Positions 1 through 11,757 are shown, counted from the first letter of the stretch. The stretch is DNA of 64,000 nucleotides from Sapria himalayana (GCA_029783825.1 JAREIK010000739.1:1-64000), one strand, 5' to 3'. The notes: generated by a model from the sequence alone, not told the origin. Numbers and translations: made by a program.

Positions 1-474
1 TCAAATTCATGTTCTCCTCTTATCGAACCTAATCTTGCAAGGCTATCCGCCAAAGTATTGGCTTCTCTATATATATGTAAGATTGATGCATTAAGCAGTT
101 TAATGAGGTTCAAAATAATTTCCATTTCTTCCTCATACCTCCAAAGAATTATTTTTCCACTTACTAAATCTACCAAAAGCATGGAGTCTACTTGAATTTG
201 TATTTTTCTAAATCTAACTTTTACAGACATTTAATCCTATATTCAAAGCTTTTATCTCCGAGTGGAGAGCTGAGAATGCTTCTGTAGCCGATGTAAATGC
301 TTTTATCACATACCCGTTTGAATCCCTTATTACCCCCCCTCCACCTGCTATACCAGTGTCCCTATTGAAGCTACCATCCGTGTTTAGTGATATTTTACCT
401 TCCGGAGGCCTATTCCAACTTATACTTTTTACCCATCCCTGTTTCGTATTTGTAATAGCGAGGCCCCAGAACAT
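1..474 (-). pseudogene. LINE A RNase H domain (RVT_3-like), cut by window edge
   Basis: C-terminal RNase H domain of LINE A ORF2, which would remove RNA from the RNA-DNA hybrid. Visible motifs are LNTDGSF (first catalytic Asp), a GIAGGGGVIRD strand, ALHSEIKAL (catalytic Glu), and near the window edge HIYREANTLADSLA, the C-terminal signature of plant RVT_3 domains. A stop at about residue 87 (after NVCKS) and a frame change interrupt the reading. Homology resumes in another frame (VDSMLLVDLVSGK) and runs to position 1. The first catalytic residues are intact, unlike those in LINE B. Confidence 0.88.
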
Positions 475-484
475 TCCAGCTACC

Positions 485-1232
485 TTATTTAAACAAGACC
501 ATCAACTTTATAGGGTTTATACTTGATATATTCCTGATTTCTTTAATAATATCTTTTATAATTTCATTTGAATTCATTCTTATACCCTCAAATTTACTCT
601 TATTACGAGCTTTCCATAGGCACCATATTACTATATGAGGTAGATTCTGAGTGAGCCAATTTTTGATATAACTGCTAGAGTTTATATTCTCCCAATTCTT
701 AATTCTATCAATTATTCTATCCTCTTTTTTACTTATTTGTATCAGGTCTCCTAATTCCCTCCAGACTGCAGCGATTCTTCCACTTGAGAAGTAGATGATC
801 CATTGATTCTTCTTCTGCAAAGCAACATTCACATCTGGAGGCCATTTTAACACATTTTCTTTTCACATTAGTATCCACAGGCAGTGCATTTACCAGAACT
901 TTCCATGCCAGCGAGCACATTTTCTGTGGAATACCTGCTTTCCAGGCCCATTTAAATAAAGATTGCACGGGTTTTTTCCTTCTTATCAATTCTTTTGCTG
1001 ACTTTAACGTAAAATTACCTTGTGGATTAAGGGTCCATTTCCATCCCGATTTTTTCAGTAATGAATGGGCATCTACTATTTCCTTTTGTTTTTCCAATGC
1101 TTTCCAGTTATTTGATTTCTGCTTAACGCGATTGTGTTCTTGTTCTAGATATTTTGCTCGCATATATTTTGCCCAGAGGGAATCATTTTCTTTTATCCTC
1201 CACCAACCTTTGCAGTCCCAGGCAGCCGCCAT
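485..1232 (-). pseudogene. LINE A zf-RVT and linker region
   Basis: Region between RT and RNase H of LINE A ORF2. The frame at 729-1232 carries the plant zf-RVT pattern: GNFTLKSAKELI, then FKWAWKAGIPQKM, then a Cys/His cluster with CECCFAEEESMDHLL. This domain is usual in plant LINE ORF2 proteins. The frame then shifts, and the continuation at 485-853 (WLTQNLPHIVIWCLWKARN) is the usual stretch leading to RNase H. The two overlapping frames show one frameshift near 730-850. Its role in the element is probably nucleic-acid binding; this is family knowledge, not shown here. Confidence 0.85.
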
Positions 1233-1252
1233 GTCCTGTAAATTAATGATGC

Positions 1253-1500
1253 CTAACCCTGCTTCCGCTTTTGGATAACAGATGTCTTTCCAATTTTTCC
1301 AGTGAATTTTCTGCTTTCCGTTTTTTTACCCCATAAAAAATTTGCCATTTCCATTTCTAGTTTATTTGTGAATTTCTTAGGTGGGTGTATGACTGATATA
1401 ATATGTACCAGTGTACTTTGAAGAACATGGGAGATTAATGTAATCCTCCCACCAAATCCTAATAGATCTACTTTCCAACCAGCTATTTTCCTTCTCATTT
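1253..1500 (-). pseudogene. LINE A post-RT connection region
   Basis: A segment starting RRKIAGWKVDLLGFGGRITL and containing NFLWGKK, typical of the stretch just after the RT palm in plant LINE ORF2 proteins. It is separated from the RT block by a stop and frame changes around 1500-1600; the DNA between still encodes family-like sequence (GCPIYEG on the minus strand near 1530). It is part of one broken ORF2, not a separate gene. Confidence 0.8.
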
Positions 1501-1602
1501 TATCATGTAAAGGCTTAGATATTTTCTTTCAGCCTTCCTTCGTATATCGGACAACCTAAATATACTAAAGCATCTTTTTTATGTTTAAAACCCGTTATGT
1601 TT

Positions 1603-2573
1603 TTAATTTTTTTTACCACTTTTCGAGGATTTTTTTGCTAACATAAATTGACTTTTATCCTTATTAAGGGCTTGACCTGTTTCCTTCTCAAATAATTGTA
1701 GAAGGTCCATCAGGTTCTTCAATGAACTTTTATTCGCATTTGTGAAAATAATAATATCATCTGCATAAGCTAAACAACTTATTCTCGGAGTATTTTTTGG
1801 CTGTCTAAAGGGGATTATTTTGCCCTCTGACATTCTTTTATTTAAATTAACAATTAACAATTCTAAGTACATATCAAATAATAAGGGCGATAATGGGTCC
1901 CCCTGTCTCAAGCTACGTCTTGGTTTGAATTCTTCACCTTTCATTCCATTTACAATGATTCTAACCCAAACGCTAGTTACACATCTATATATTAAATCAA
2001 TACATGTTTCAGAGAAACCAAATTTTCTCATAACGAAACATAGTGTATGCCATTCTACTCTATCAAATGCCTTAGATAAATCTAGCTTAACTACTAAGTT
2101 ACTTCCCCTCGTTTTAAATGCTATTTCTTTCATCATTTCTGATGCTAATCTAATATTTTCAATCATTAATCTATTCTTAACAAATCCTGTTTGTTCCTGT
2201 GATATTATAAATGGTAAAATATTACTAAGTCTGTTTTGAATTATTTTAGCAAGGATCTTATAAATTGCATTACATAAACTTATAGGCCTAAAATCCTCAC
2301 ATTTTTGAGGTGATTCTTTTTTGGGGATTAGCACTATGAAAGAGTTTGCCCATGCCTTAGGAATGTCCGCCCCTACAAAAAAACTTGCAATTGCAGGAAA
2401 AGATCTTTTTTGATAATGAGCCAGTTTAACTGAAAAAAATAATTATTCCAGCCATCTGGCCCTGCTGCACTATCCTTATCCAGATTAAACACTGCATTTT
2501 TAATCTCTTCTTCCTCCGGGATCTTCTCCATCATTTGATTTTGTTTTGAGATGACTGTGTTGATCCCATCCAT
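1603..2573 (-). pseudogene. LINE A reverse transcriptase (RVT_1), frameshifted
   Basis: RT domain of ORF2, which would copy element RNA at the nicked target. The upstream piece (2373-2573) contains AAGPDGWNNYF. After a frame change at about 2340-2370 the main block (1603-2334) has PKKESPQKCEDFRPISL, then LDLSKAFDRVEW with the first catalytic Asp, then RQGDPLSPLLF, then AYADDIIIF with the catalytic Asp pair. All core RT motifs are intact within this block, so decay is mainly by frameshift. The sequence then runs into a poly-Lys end and a stop. Confidence 0.92.
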
Positions 2574-2584
2574 TAATGAGTTTC

Positions 2585-3034
2585 CTACCTGAGGAGCCTG
2601 TCTGCATAGATGCTTTTAAAAAATTCCTCAAAGAGGATTCCTATCTGCTTGTCATCTTCAACCCATGTTCCCTCATTAGTTTTTAGGCCCTTGATTTTAT
2701 TTTTTTGAGCCTTTATTTTGCACATGTTATGAAAAAATTTAGTGTTTCTATCTCCATCTTTCAACCATTTAATTTTTGAACACTGTTTCCAGTATACTTC
2801 CTCCATATGCAACTTAAGCCTCAAGTCCCCTTTAGCCTTATTTAGTTCCTGTCTCTTTACCTCTATGTTATTATTATCGTATTCTAATTCCAGTTTTTCT
2901 ACTTTTTCCTCTTCTTGCTTTATTATTTGATTTAAATTTCCAAAGACTTCTTTATTCCATATTTTTAGACATTTTTTTAATCTATGAAGCTTAACCATTA
3001 ATACTTGCATCGGTTTCCCCATTGCTGGCTCCAT
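2585..3034 (-). pseudogene. LINE A ORF2 linker between endonuclease and RT
   Basis: Highly charged helical segment (LKIWNKEVFGNLNQIIKQ, EEEKVEKLELEYD) followed by CSKIKWLKDGDRNTKFFH. This is the conserved linker motif that follows the endonuclease in plant LINE ORF2. It is separated from the endonuclease by a stop at 3045 and from the RT start by a stop at 2585. Two nonsense changes inside an otherwise readable ORF2 are the simplest reading. Confidence 0.88.
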
Positions 3035-3044
3035 CCAGATTCAG

Positions 3045-3797
3045 TTACAATTTTTCAAAGCCAGCGTGCTTTTCCCACATATTCTGAAATTTAAAGTTAC
3101 CTGATACTCGGTTAATCTTATAGATTGTAATGAGCAATGGGCAATGATCCGAACAGGTTCTATTTAGCTGTCTTAGCCCTGTAACCCCATGCAAAGCTAC
3201 CCACTTAGCATTACACAGTACTCTGTCCAGTCTAGCCCAAATTGTGCTTCTTTTACTCCGGTTGTTACACCAAGTGTAACTTGAACCTGTGAAATCTATT
3301 TCCATTAATTTCGAGTTTGAGATCGCCTCATTAAATTGTGTCATTGCTATTGGATCCGGGGTTTTACCTCCTTTCTTTTCTTGATTGCTCCTGATTATAT
3401 TAAAATCACCTCCTATAATCCAGGGTGCATTCCTAGATGCGATATTCTGCATTTCCTCCCACAGTGCTAACCTTGATTTTTTATCATTTTTAGCATATAC
3501 AACCGATATTATTTCATCTGTTTCTTTATTTATTTTAAAATGTACTACCTGATCTGTATCTTTTAAAATTTCAATGTCCAAATAATTATGCCACATTATC
3601 CAGAGTTTACTATTTATATTAGCATATGCATTGTTAAACCCTAGTTTTTGGCTGTAGTTAATTAATTGATCCTTCTGGATCATAGGCTCCGCAATGACTA
3701 CAAGAGAAATTCTATGAGTTTTAATTAATAGTTTTAACCTATTTATCGAGGGATTATTAGCAACCCCTCTTATGTTCCAATAAAGGCATCTATCCAT
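3045..3797 (-). pseudogene. LINE A AP-type endonuclease domain, N-terminus of ORF2
   Basis: Exonuclease-endonuclease-phosphatase domain that would nick the target. It begins MDRCLYWNIRGVANN, the normal start of plant LINE ORF2 (WNIRG). In order it shows VVIAEPM (catalytic Glu region), WIIGGDFNIIRS (catalytic Asp-Phe-Asn), YTWCNNR, ARLDRVL and RTCSDHCPLL (Ser-Asp-His active site). All catalytic motifs are intact over about 250 residues. It is interrupted by a stop directly after GFEKL, upstream of the linker. The ATG at 3797 is the natural ORF2 start, about 55 bases after the end of ORF1. Confidence 0.93.
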
Positions 3798-3851
3798 TAA
3801 TTCCTAGCTTAGTTTGGGATCTAGTTGTACACTTAGTCTCATATTTTGTGT

Positions 3852-4319
3852 TTAAATATTTTTTCTTATTCTTGGGGTCTTAATTGCATTCGAGTTTACT
3901 TGTATTTTTTCATAATATTTATCCTTCCACCCAAGCTGCATTGCCATTATTTTTATAGCTTCCTTGGCTTGAGTTCTAGTGAGCTTTGTCCAATCTTCCT
4001 CATAAATATCCAAATCATCCTTCCCATTTTCTATATAGAATGCATGCTCCTCTTCTTCTCTACCTATTGAAGGACAACTAAACACCTCTGCATCTTCCTC
4101 TGGGAAATCCAAGAGGTCATCCTCTATCCAGCTATAGTCCTCCAGTTTTTCTTTTAAAATTATTCTAGTTTTAATTTTTTTATTCCTCTTCTTTCTACCC
4201 CTTACCTCCTCCCATTTCTCTCCCTCCCCTAGCTTATCTCCTTCCTCCATGCTTCCGTCATGATATACTCTATTACTAGCCTCTCCCTCTCCTAATAACT
4301 TACTCACTTTCTCTCTCAT
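3852..4319 (-). pseudogene. LINE A ORF1 C-terminal part, second frame
   Basis: Acidic, lysine-rich frame (EEVRGRKKRNKKIKTRIIL, then a Glu/Asp-rich stretch and RIRKNI) that continues the gag-like ORF1. Its ATG overlaps the stop of the upstream ORF1 frame as ATGA, so it is either a frameshifted continuation of ORF1 or could be translated by stop-start coupling. LINE B has a matching basic/acidic tail (RKKREDRMKWAVE), which argues that this is one ancestral ORF1 with a one-base shift. Confidence 0.75.
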
Positions 4320-5164
4320 ATACCCCCTTCTTCTTCCATTAAACCTGCCTCAATTACAGGTTTTTCTCCAGCCCCTCCCTCCTTCCTAATCCATCTTTCT
4401 ACCTTTCTTTTTCTACCTTCTAACCCTTGCACATTTTCTGATTGTTCTGTACCCATCTTACACACCCCCGATTCGTGCCCAAGTCTCTTACATTTTATGC
4501 AATAAGTAGGCAGATTTTCGGGAATAACAGGTTGCCAAAACCCATTATTCTGCCCATCCTCTCCATTACCGATCCAGATCATATTTGGTGGCTGAGTGAG
4601 TAGGTTACACTCAACACACACGCGAGCCTTGCTTGGCCTTGTCATAGAAACAGTAGCTTCATCACGAATTACAGGTTTACCCAAACAAGATGAAATTTTG
4701 TAGAGAGATTGTGGGTTAAACAAATATAATGGGAGATTCGGTAAGGAAAACCATACCGGGGCTAAAGGCGCCTCCTCCAGTGGACTGAACTCCTTCGTCC
4801 ACCTCAAAACATGCATGGGGAAGCCGTTAACTTGCCATAGACCTCTATGCCATAAGCGGTAGAAGTCCTCAATCATAAAACACTGCAGGAAGACGTGCTT
4901 CGCGTCGTAGTCAGCTAGCTTCACCCTTCCCGTAAGCTTTAACGAGGAGATAAACTGTTGTATTTCCTTCGGGCAAGACCTTCCATGAGAAAACTTACCA
5001 ATAAGCATATATTCAAAGGGCTCCATGAACTTGCGCATCTCTTCTGTTGAAAAAACAATCACGGGACTCCCGTGTTTGTTTCCGAAGCAGCATGAGGGAG
5101 GCGCGGGCTCTCTTAATATCGATGCAAACGACTTATTGTTTAGTAATAAGTCTTTTTGCTCCAT
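4316..5164 (-). CDS. LINE A ORF1: gag-like protein, DUF4283 plus zinc knuckle
   Basis: 282-codon ORF1 of LINE A. Residues ~40-140 follow the DUF4283 pattern (MLIGKFSHGR, VFLQCFMIEDFYRLW, GLWQVNGFPMHVLRW). Residues ~145-200 continue with APVWFSLPNLPLYLF and VCVECNLL. A CCHC zinc knuckle, CIKCKRLGHESGVC (C-X2-C-X4-H-X4-C), lies at about residue 235-250. Such proteins bind element RNA and form the RNP. The start ATG (MEQKDLL) matches LINE B ORF1 (MEQFDLL), which supports the choice. The frame ends in an ATGA overlap with the next frame. Confidence 0.9.
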   Translation of the reverse strand: MEQKDLLLNNKSFASILREPAPPSCCFGNKHGSPVIVFSTEEMRKFMEPFEYMLIGKFSHGRSCPKEIQQFISSLKLTGRVKLADYDAKHVFLQCFMIEDFYRLWHRGLWQVNGFPMHVLRWTKEFSPLEEAPLAPVWFSLPNLPLYLFNPQSLYKISSCLGKPVIRDEATVSMTRPSKARVCVECNLLTQPPNMIWIGNGEDGQNNGFWQPVIPENLPTYCIKCKRLGHESGVCKMGTEQSENVQGLEGRKRKVERWIRKEGGAGEKPVIEAGLMEEEGGI

Positions 5165-5282
5165 ATTTAGCTTGAGAGGAGCTTGATTCGGGCAGCAATG
5201 GTGAGATTCTCTCTCTAGGATTGGATTTTCTCTCTCTACGAGCTTGAGAGCTTGAAGAGGGATCTAACTTACTGAAACCATA

Positions 5283-5982
5283 CTAATTGTTTATCTATAT
5301 GTTTGTCTATCTATATATGTTTGTCTATATTTGTTTGTCTATCTATTTGTGTATCTTACTATCTATCTATCTTCATATATATCTATATATCTAATTATCT
5401 TTCGTAGTATCTGTGTATCTGTATATCTATCTATCTATCTTATATCTATTTTATCTATGTGTATTTTTATATATTTATATATCTATCTATCTATCTAACT
5501 ATATCCCTATATTTCTATCTATCTATATGTATGTCCATGTATCTATTTGTCTATCTATCTATATATTTGTTTATCTAGTTGTTTATCTTTCTATTTATCA
5601 ATCAATCTATCTCTGTATATATTTAACTATTTATCTATGTATCTATTTATTTATATATCTATCAATCTATCTATCTCTCTAGTAATCTATCTATCTAATT
5701 AGCTATATATTATCTCTCTATGCATCTAACTATCTATCTATTTCTCTCACTAGCAATCTATTAATCTATCGAAATGTGTATCATTCTAACTATATATCTA
5801 TGTGTCTATCTATTTATCTATTCTCTGCTACTCAGTCTATATATCTATCTATATATCTACATGTATGTCTAAATGCCTTTTCATATATCTCTGTATCTAT
5901 CTACCTGTCTATATGTCTATCTGTCTATCTATTTATCTATCGATCTATATATCTATATTTCTTTCTATCTATCTGACTATCT

Positions 5983-6027
<45 letters not shown>

Positions 6028-6483
6028 ATTATTTATTTATTTATTATTTAGTATTTATTTATTATTTATATATTTATATATTGATATATTTATATATTTA
6101 TATATTTATATATTTATATATATTATAATTTATATAGGTATATATTTATATATTTATATATTTATATATTTATATATTTATATATTTATATATTTATATA
6201 TTTACATATTTATATTTATATATATTTATATTTCTTTCTTTCTTTCATTCTATCTATCTATATCTATATCTTTCTATCTATCTTTTTTTAATAATCAATC
6301 TATCAATCTCTCAATCCAGCCATCTTTCTATATATCTATCAATCTATCTACTTATATCCTTATCTTTTTATCTATATATGTCAATCTATATGTCTATTTG
6401 TTTATCTATCTATTATTTGTTTATCTAGTTGTCTATCTATCTATATATCAAAATATCTATCTATTTATATATCTATCTATTCA

Positions 6484-6518
<35 letters not shown>

Positions 6519-7036
6519 CTCCTCTCTCTCTTTCTCTTTCTATATTTTGATCATTTTTTTTATCTCTCTAATAATCTATCTATCTATTTCTCTTTCTATC
6601 TATCTAACTATCTACTATCAATCTTTGTACCTATCAGTGTACCTATCTATCTATCTATATATTTATCTATATGTCTCTTCATCTATCTATGTATTTGTCT
6701 ACCTGCTTATCTCTTCTCTCTATCTACCTGTCCATATGTCTACCTATTTATCTATCTTTTTTTAATTTGTCTATTTATCTATCTATCTGTCTATCTCTCT
6801 ATATATCTATTTGTCTAATTATATTTCTGTCTATCTATCTATATGTCTTTCTAACTCTCTGACTATCTTTCATCAATATATATATATATATATATATATA
6901 TTTCTCTCATTCTATCTATCTATCTATCTATCTATCAATTTATCTATCTGTCTATATAGTATCTATCTATCTATATTTCTCTTTTTCTATTTATCTATCT
7001 ATCTATCTTTCTTTCTATATATCTATCTATCTATCT
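5283..7036. repeat. Degenerate (TCTA)n tetranucleotide tract, left
   Basis: About 1.75 kb of TCTA-based DNA with frequent single-base variants (TTTA, TGTA, TCAA), blocks of pure (TA)n near 5986-6015, 6490-6514 and 6876-6902, and a stretch of period-8 TTTATATA at about 6060-6235. It fills the space between the 5' end of LINE A and the first base of CACTA element L. The plus strand is poor in stops because TCTATCTATCTA reads as Ser-Ile-Tyr-Leu in every frame, which gives long meaningless open frames. Confidence 0.95.
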
Positions 7037-7640
7037 CACTACAAGAAAATGTTAGTTTAGCTAATGAAATTTAGCTAGGGAATAATCCCTAACTAAATAG
7101 CAAGGGATTAGCTAGGGAATAGCAAGAGATTTTGATTTTACATTGAAATAAAAATTTGTGATGGAAATGTTCAATTGAAATTTCTCATCGCTGGTTTAGC
7201 GTAAAGTTATGCACAATGAAAAGCGTGAAATTTACGATAAAATTTCCTTAGATAATAGATCGAGACATAATCCGTCACTATTTCTTTTATAAATTTTCAT
7301 GCAATGAAAAGTGAGAAATCCAGCGATGGAATAAGCAATAGAATTAGTGATGGATATTCCCTAGCTAATTAGATCGAGACATAATATCTTATTATTCTTT
7401 GATATTTCCATGTAATGAAAAGGCTAAAAATCAAGCACTAGAATTAGTGACGAAATTTCCCTAGCAATTATATGGAGACATTATCCATCGCTAAATAATT
7501 GTCTGAATTTTTTTACTATTTTATATTTTATTGCAAGTGATTATTCTTTAAATGATAATTTAACAAAATATATGCATTTATCTAGGAATATTTTGTAGCT
7601 ATTTAGGTTGGGGATAATTTTTGTAACTAATCTTTATTTA
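7037..7640 (+). repeat. 5' terminus and subterminal repeats of element L
   Basis: The terminal CACTACAAGAAAATG is followed by multiple direct and inverted copies of TTAGCTAGGGA, GCGATGGA and AGTGACGAAATTTCCC spaced over about 450 bases. In En/Spm such repeats bind the TNP1/TNPA-type protein; that role is inferred from the family. The complement of the right end of M (38400-39025) aligns across this whole block. Confidence 0.9.
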
Positions 7641-8711
7641 TTTAATTTTTTTTATATATTATTTGTTTTAATATATTATGTAATTTTCTTTATTTAACGT
7701 ATACCATGGCCTATTAATGAGCAATTCTTGAAAGACACATTTACCTCATATAATTATAAAAAATAGGATATTTAAAAAAAATTAATTTTAAAAATATACA
7801 AATACAAATAAAATTTTATATTAATAATGACTAAAATAATAATTTTTATTATTATAAAATTTTTAAAAAATCTATAAAAATTATTTTTATGAAATATTAT
7901 TATGATAATTAAATATTTATGTAAAAAAACTTTAAATAATTAATTATATAATTATATTGTTTTTTTAGTTATTTTAATTAATAAATAAATATACATAAAA
8001 ATTACTACTACTAAAATGGTAAAATAATTATTTGTATTAATAAATAAATAAAAATTATAAAAATATCTAAATTAACTAATAAACAAATAAATATTTATAT
8101 TATTTAAAATAAAATAATATTTTAATGATTCTAGGAATCTTTTTAAAAAATATTTTATAAAAAGATTTTAAATTTTTGAAAAAAAAATCTAATTTGTTAT
8201 AAAATATAAAAGAAAAATAATTGATATTTAAAGATAAATACATAGATGTTTTAATTATATCAAAAAAAATTGATGATTAAAAAAAATAAATATCTCAGTG
8301 TGGTTATTAAAAGAACATTTCAAGTGTTTTTTTAGGATTTTAAAAAGAATTATTTAAAATATTACTAATGAAATTTTCTTGTCCTAAAAATTCTCAAAAT
8401 TATTTTTTGGCTTAGAAACACTTTAAAAAGTACTACCAAACTAATCATAAGGTTGATTTTATTCAGTTTTAATTTTTTGTCTCTACTGAAATTTATAAGA
8501 ATTAAACAAATGAGTAAGATCTTTACTATTATAATATTCTACTTTTTATTAAAAGAATAAATATAACATTTTTATTGATCTTCTCATCTTAAATAATTTT
8601 TGGAATTTTATAAATTATACTTTATATCAAATAATATGAAATTTAATCCTTTATAATTATTTCATATTATAATCATTAAAAATAATTGAATTCTTAAAAA
8701 TTTATAACCAT

Positions 8712-8754
<43 letters not shown>

Positions 8755-8920
8755 GAAAAACTTTATTATTATATTATTATTAAATTTTTTTTATGAAATA
8801 ATATCATTTATGGTTAAAAAAATCTATTTCATTTTTTTTACTTTAATTTATTAATTTTTATAAGTTTAGTTTACTTTATATTTTTGTCTCTTTTTTAAAT
8901 AAAAAATAAATAAATTTAAT
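7640..8920. other. AT-rich stretch with no gene, element L
   Basis: Extremely AT-rich DNA with homopolymer and (TA)n runs (near 8718-8755). The same stretch occurs inverted in R at about 54360-55620 and in part in M at about 37500-38400. I see no open frame or motif in it beyond shared family sequence. Confidence 0.7.
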
Positions 8921-8924
8921 CACT

Positions 8925-9385
8925 TAAACATTTATAGTTTCCATGAAAAAAAATGTTAAGGCATTTAATCACTTAAACATTTTTACTATCTTTCCAAATG
9001 GAAGAGAGGAGAAGAATCTTTTTTTAAAAAAAAGATAAATTCAAACACTTAAACAATTTTAGTTTCCGTAAAAAAAATGTTAAGGCATTTAATCACTTAA
9101 ACATTTTTTCTATCTTTCGAAGAGGAAGAGAGGAGAAGCATAATTGGATTATGGAAGCAACCTATAAATTTGACATCTTCTTGTTATCAGGTAATATTAT
9201 CATTCCTCTTCTCATTCAGAATACTATATACATCTCTCTGTCTCTATCAATTGATTACCATTGGCAGGGTTTGGTTTATACCTAAATATTTGATTTATTT
9301 TTTCCCAATTTTCTTCATCTTTCTTATATTTTTACATCACTTATATGATTTGAATATCCACCATTAATGAAACAACAAATGGTAA
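8925..9385 (+). promoter_or_regulatory. Likely transcript leader/first-exon region of element L, with internal direct repeat
   Basis: A block of about 75-110 bases (ATTTAATCACTTAAACATTTT followed by CTATCTTTC and GGAAGAGAGGAGAAG) occurs twice, at about 8960-9020 and 9080-9140. R has it once, at about 54250-54310. Downstream are splice-like signals: TCAG before GTAATATTA at ~9190, GGCAG at ~9266 and AATG before GTAAGTGTG at ~9381. The position between subterminal repeats and the coding region fits the 5' exon of an En/Spm-type transcript, but no TATA box or cap site can be proved. Confidence 0.4.
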
Positions 9386-9559
9386 GTGTGAACTTTGTTT
9401 TGTTACTATTTAAATTTTAGGGTTTTATAGATTTAAAATACAAAATGTATGCATTTTGTTTTCTACTTTTGTAACTTAAAAAAATTATGATTATTGTTTT
9501 CTGCTTCAGTAATTTAATAAAAAAAATTATGCGTAATATTTTCTGCTTCTGTAACTTAA

Positions 9560-11068
9560 GGAAAAAACAAACTCAATATTTAGTGGTTATGTTTATGTTA
9601 TCTCCAAAAACATTATAAACAGATAACACTATTTATAAACCTTTATAATTTATATAATTATATGACATTATATATAGAATGTCTATACTTTAATATATAA
9701 ACGTATTGCATTATATATAGACATTGATATGTTTATATAAACAATAATGTTATATAAAAATATTTATACATACGTATAGATGTTAATAAATATTTATACA
9801 AACATTTACATAAAATTATCCATTTTTATATTTTTTTATATAACATTTAAATATCATATAAAATGTTTATACATATTTGTAAACATTTATATAGCATATA
9901 AATTTTTATATAATATAAAATATTTATAATTTTATATAAATGTGATATATATATTATATAATATGTATAAAATGGTAAATATATATACTAAGATATGTAA
10001 CATTTATAAAATATTTTAAACACAACATTATATCTAAACACTTGTATATATATAAAAGTGTAAGTTTTTTATGATTAATTTTTTTTGATGTTTAATGGAT
10101 TTCATATACCGGAAAGTGTGCTAACTCTTATAGTTGTTTATATATTTATTATTGAATGCTTACTTTTCATTGCTTATCTTATATGTAGGAGGGTTTGATT
10201 TGAGGTAACGCTTTCTACCCTTACTCAGCAAAATGAAACCTAAAATATGATTTTTTCACATTGTCAAATAATTGGATGTCTTGTTCCATTATGTTCTTTA
10301 AGGTTTTCCTAAATATCTTATTGCAGGTTTTAATGAAGCAAATGTGTAATATTTTTCTTTACTATTGTGTGTTCCAAATTATTTTAAAATTAAAACCAAA
10401 CTCATATTTGAGTAGAATTCAATAGCTAACAATATTATGACATTTAGATTGCAATCTTATGCCATAGAGATTTCAGTGAAGTAGAATTTAGCAAGGATTG
10501 TATTAATCTAAAACCCTTCATCTGTTATACCTACTAGTAAACTATATGTTTATAACTATAAATAAATATTTGTATAACTATATAAAACCTATATAATTAA
10601 ATATAACATATTTGTAACTATGTATACATATATGTAAATCTATATATTTGTTAATAACTTTGTATACATTTATGTATAACTACATATAACTAATTGTATG
10701 AATATATATATATATATAAAACTAAATGTTTTAACTATATTTAACTATTTATAACTTTATATACTATATGTATAATAATATATAAATATAAATAATTGTA
10801 TCTTACTATATCTATAACTATAAAAAACAATATAGATAACTATATTTAAATATATAATTTACAACATATATTTAATATAGATTTTTATATATTATTATAT
10901 AAAAATATATTTTACTATATCTATACCGATAGATAACTATATGTATATATATATATAATTATAAAAAAATATATATATACCTACATATTACATTATGTAT
11001 AATATAAATATATGTATATCACTATAGATAACTTATATATAACTATAGATATATGTATAATATAAATA

Positions 11069-11104
<36 letters not shown>

Positions 11105-11485
11105 CTATAGATAACTTATATATAACTATATATATAAGTTTAACTATATGTGTAACTATATGTATAAAAAGATAAAACTATATTTATAATTACATGTCTA
11201 CAAACATATTACATTATGTTTAACTATATGTATATAACTATATATAAATATTTGTATAACTATATATAACTTTATATAATTAGATATAACTATATTTGTA
11301 ACTATGTATACATATATGTATACATATATGTAATCTATATATTTGTTTATAACTTTGTATACATTTATGTATAACTACATATAACTACTTGTATAAATTT
11401 ATATATGTATATATATATAACTATATGTTTAACTATATATAACTATTTATAACTACATATACTATATGTATAATAACATATAATT
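9560..11485. repeat. TA-rich minisatellite-like spacer of element L
   Basis: Almost 2 kb of degenerate repeats around the theme ATAACTATATATAACTAT / TATGTATAACTACATATA, with pure (TA)n at about 11078-11102. A small non-repetitive island at about 10080-10540 includes GTAG-GAGGGTTTGATTTGAG-GTAACG and TTGCAG-GTTTTAATGAAG, which look like short exons with splice borders. The same spacer lies in M at 34900-37080 and in R at 45110-45754 plus 52514-53770 (both inverted). Confidence 0.85.
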
Positions 11486-11757
11486 ATAAATGGGATAATA
11501 CTAATTTGTTGCGCTAACTTGAAATTAAATTACTAAAGATATAATATCAACAATATGTAAGCACATAGCATGAGAGTGTCCATTGGTCAGATATAGCATG
11601 ATGTTGAATTAAGGGTAGTACTCTTGCCTAATCCCACCCCATGGGCCTCAGTCTCATATATGAACTTATGTATGACAAAAGATGTAATAAATGATTGGTT
11701 TGTATAGAAGAAACTTTTTTATTCTTTTATATAATTATTCATTCTAACACTGCATTC
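11485..11757 (+). other. Conserved non-coding block upstream of the CT tract, element L
   Basis: Non-repetitive sequence (ATAGCATGAGAGTGTCCATT, then GCCTAATCCCACCCCATGG) conserved in all three CACTA copies: inverted at 34690-34880 in M and 44940-45120 in R. It shows no convincing reading frame. Its constant position just before the (CT)n tract suggests an untranslated exon or intron of the element transcript. Confidence 0.6.

Larger units (their letters stand above)
1..5275 (-). mobile_element. LINE A: L1-type non-LTR retrotransposon, 3' end outside window
   Basis: A plant L1-type LINE read on the minus strand. In order from 5275 downward it has a short 5' leader rich in GAGAGA, ORF1 (DUF4283-like plus zinc knuckle), an AP-type endonuclease, reverse transcriptase, zf-RVT and RNase H, which is the standard plant LINE order. 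The window starts inside the RNase H C-terminus, so the 3' UTR, poly(A) and target duplication cannot be checked. ORF2 is split by several stops and frameshifts, so the copy is dead, but RT and endonuclease motifs are well preserved. The 5' end is placed at about 5275 because the leader gives way there to (TCTA)n DNA. LINE B at 45755-52513 is a diverged member of the same or a sister family. Confidence 0.93.

Noticed and set aside
1820..2239. Plus-strand 139-codon frame in LINE A
   Set aside because: Antisense to the well-supported reverse transcriptase motifs on the minus strand; the same applies to 49200-49583 and 51273-51718.
5413..7074. Long open frames rich in Tyr-Leu-Ser-Ile on the plus strand
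   Set aside because: TCTATCTATCTA encodes Ser-Ile-Tyr-Leu in all three frames with no stop, so long frames arise automatically; no composition, start context or homology suggests a protein.
9170..9367. 65-codon hydrophobic frame in the L leader
   Set aside because: Overlaps splice-like signals, is not conserved as a frame in R, and its composition matches AT-rich DNA.
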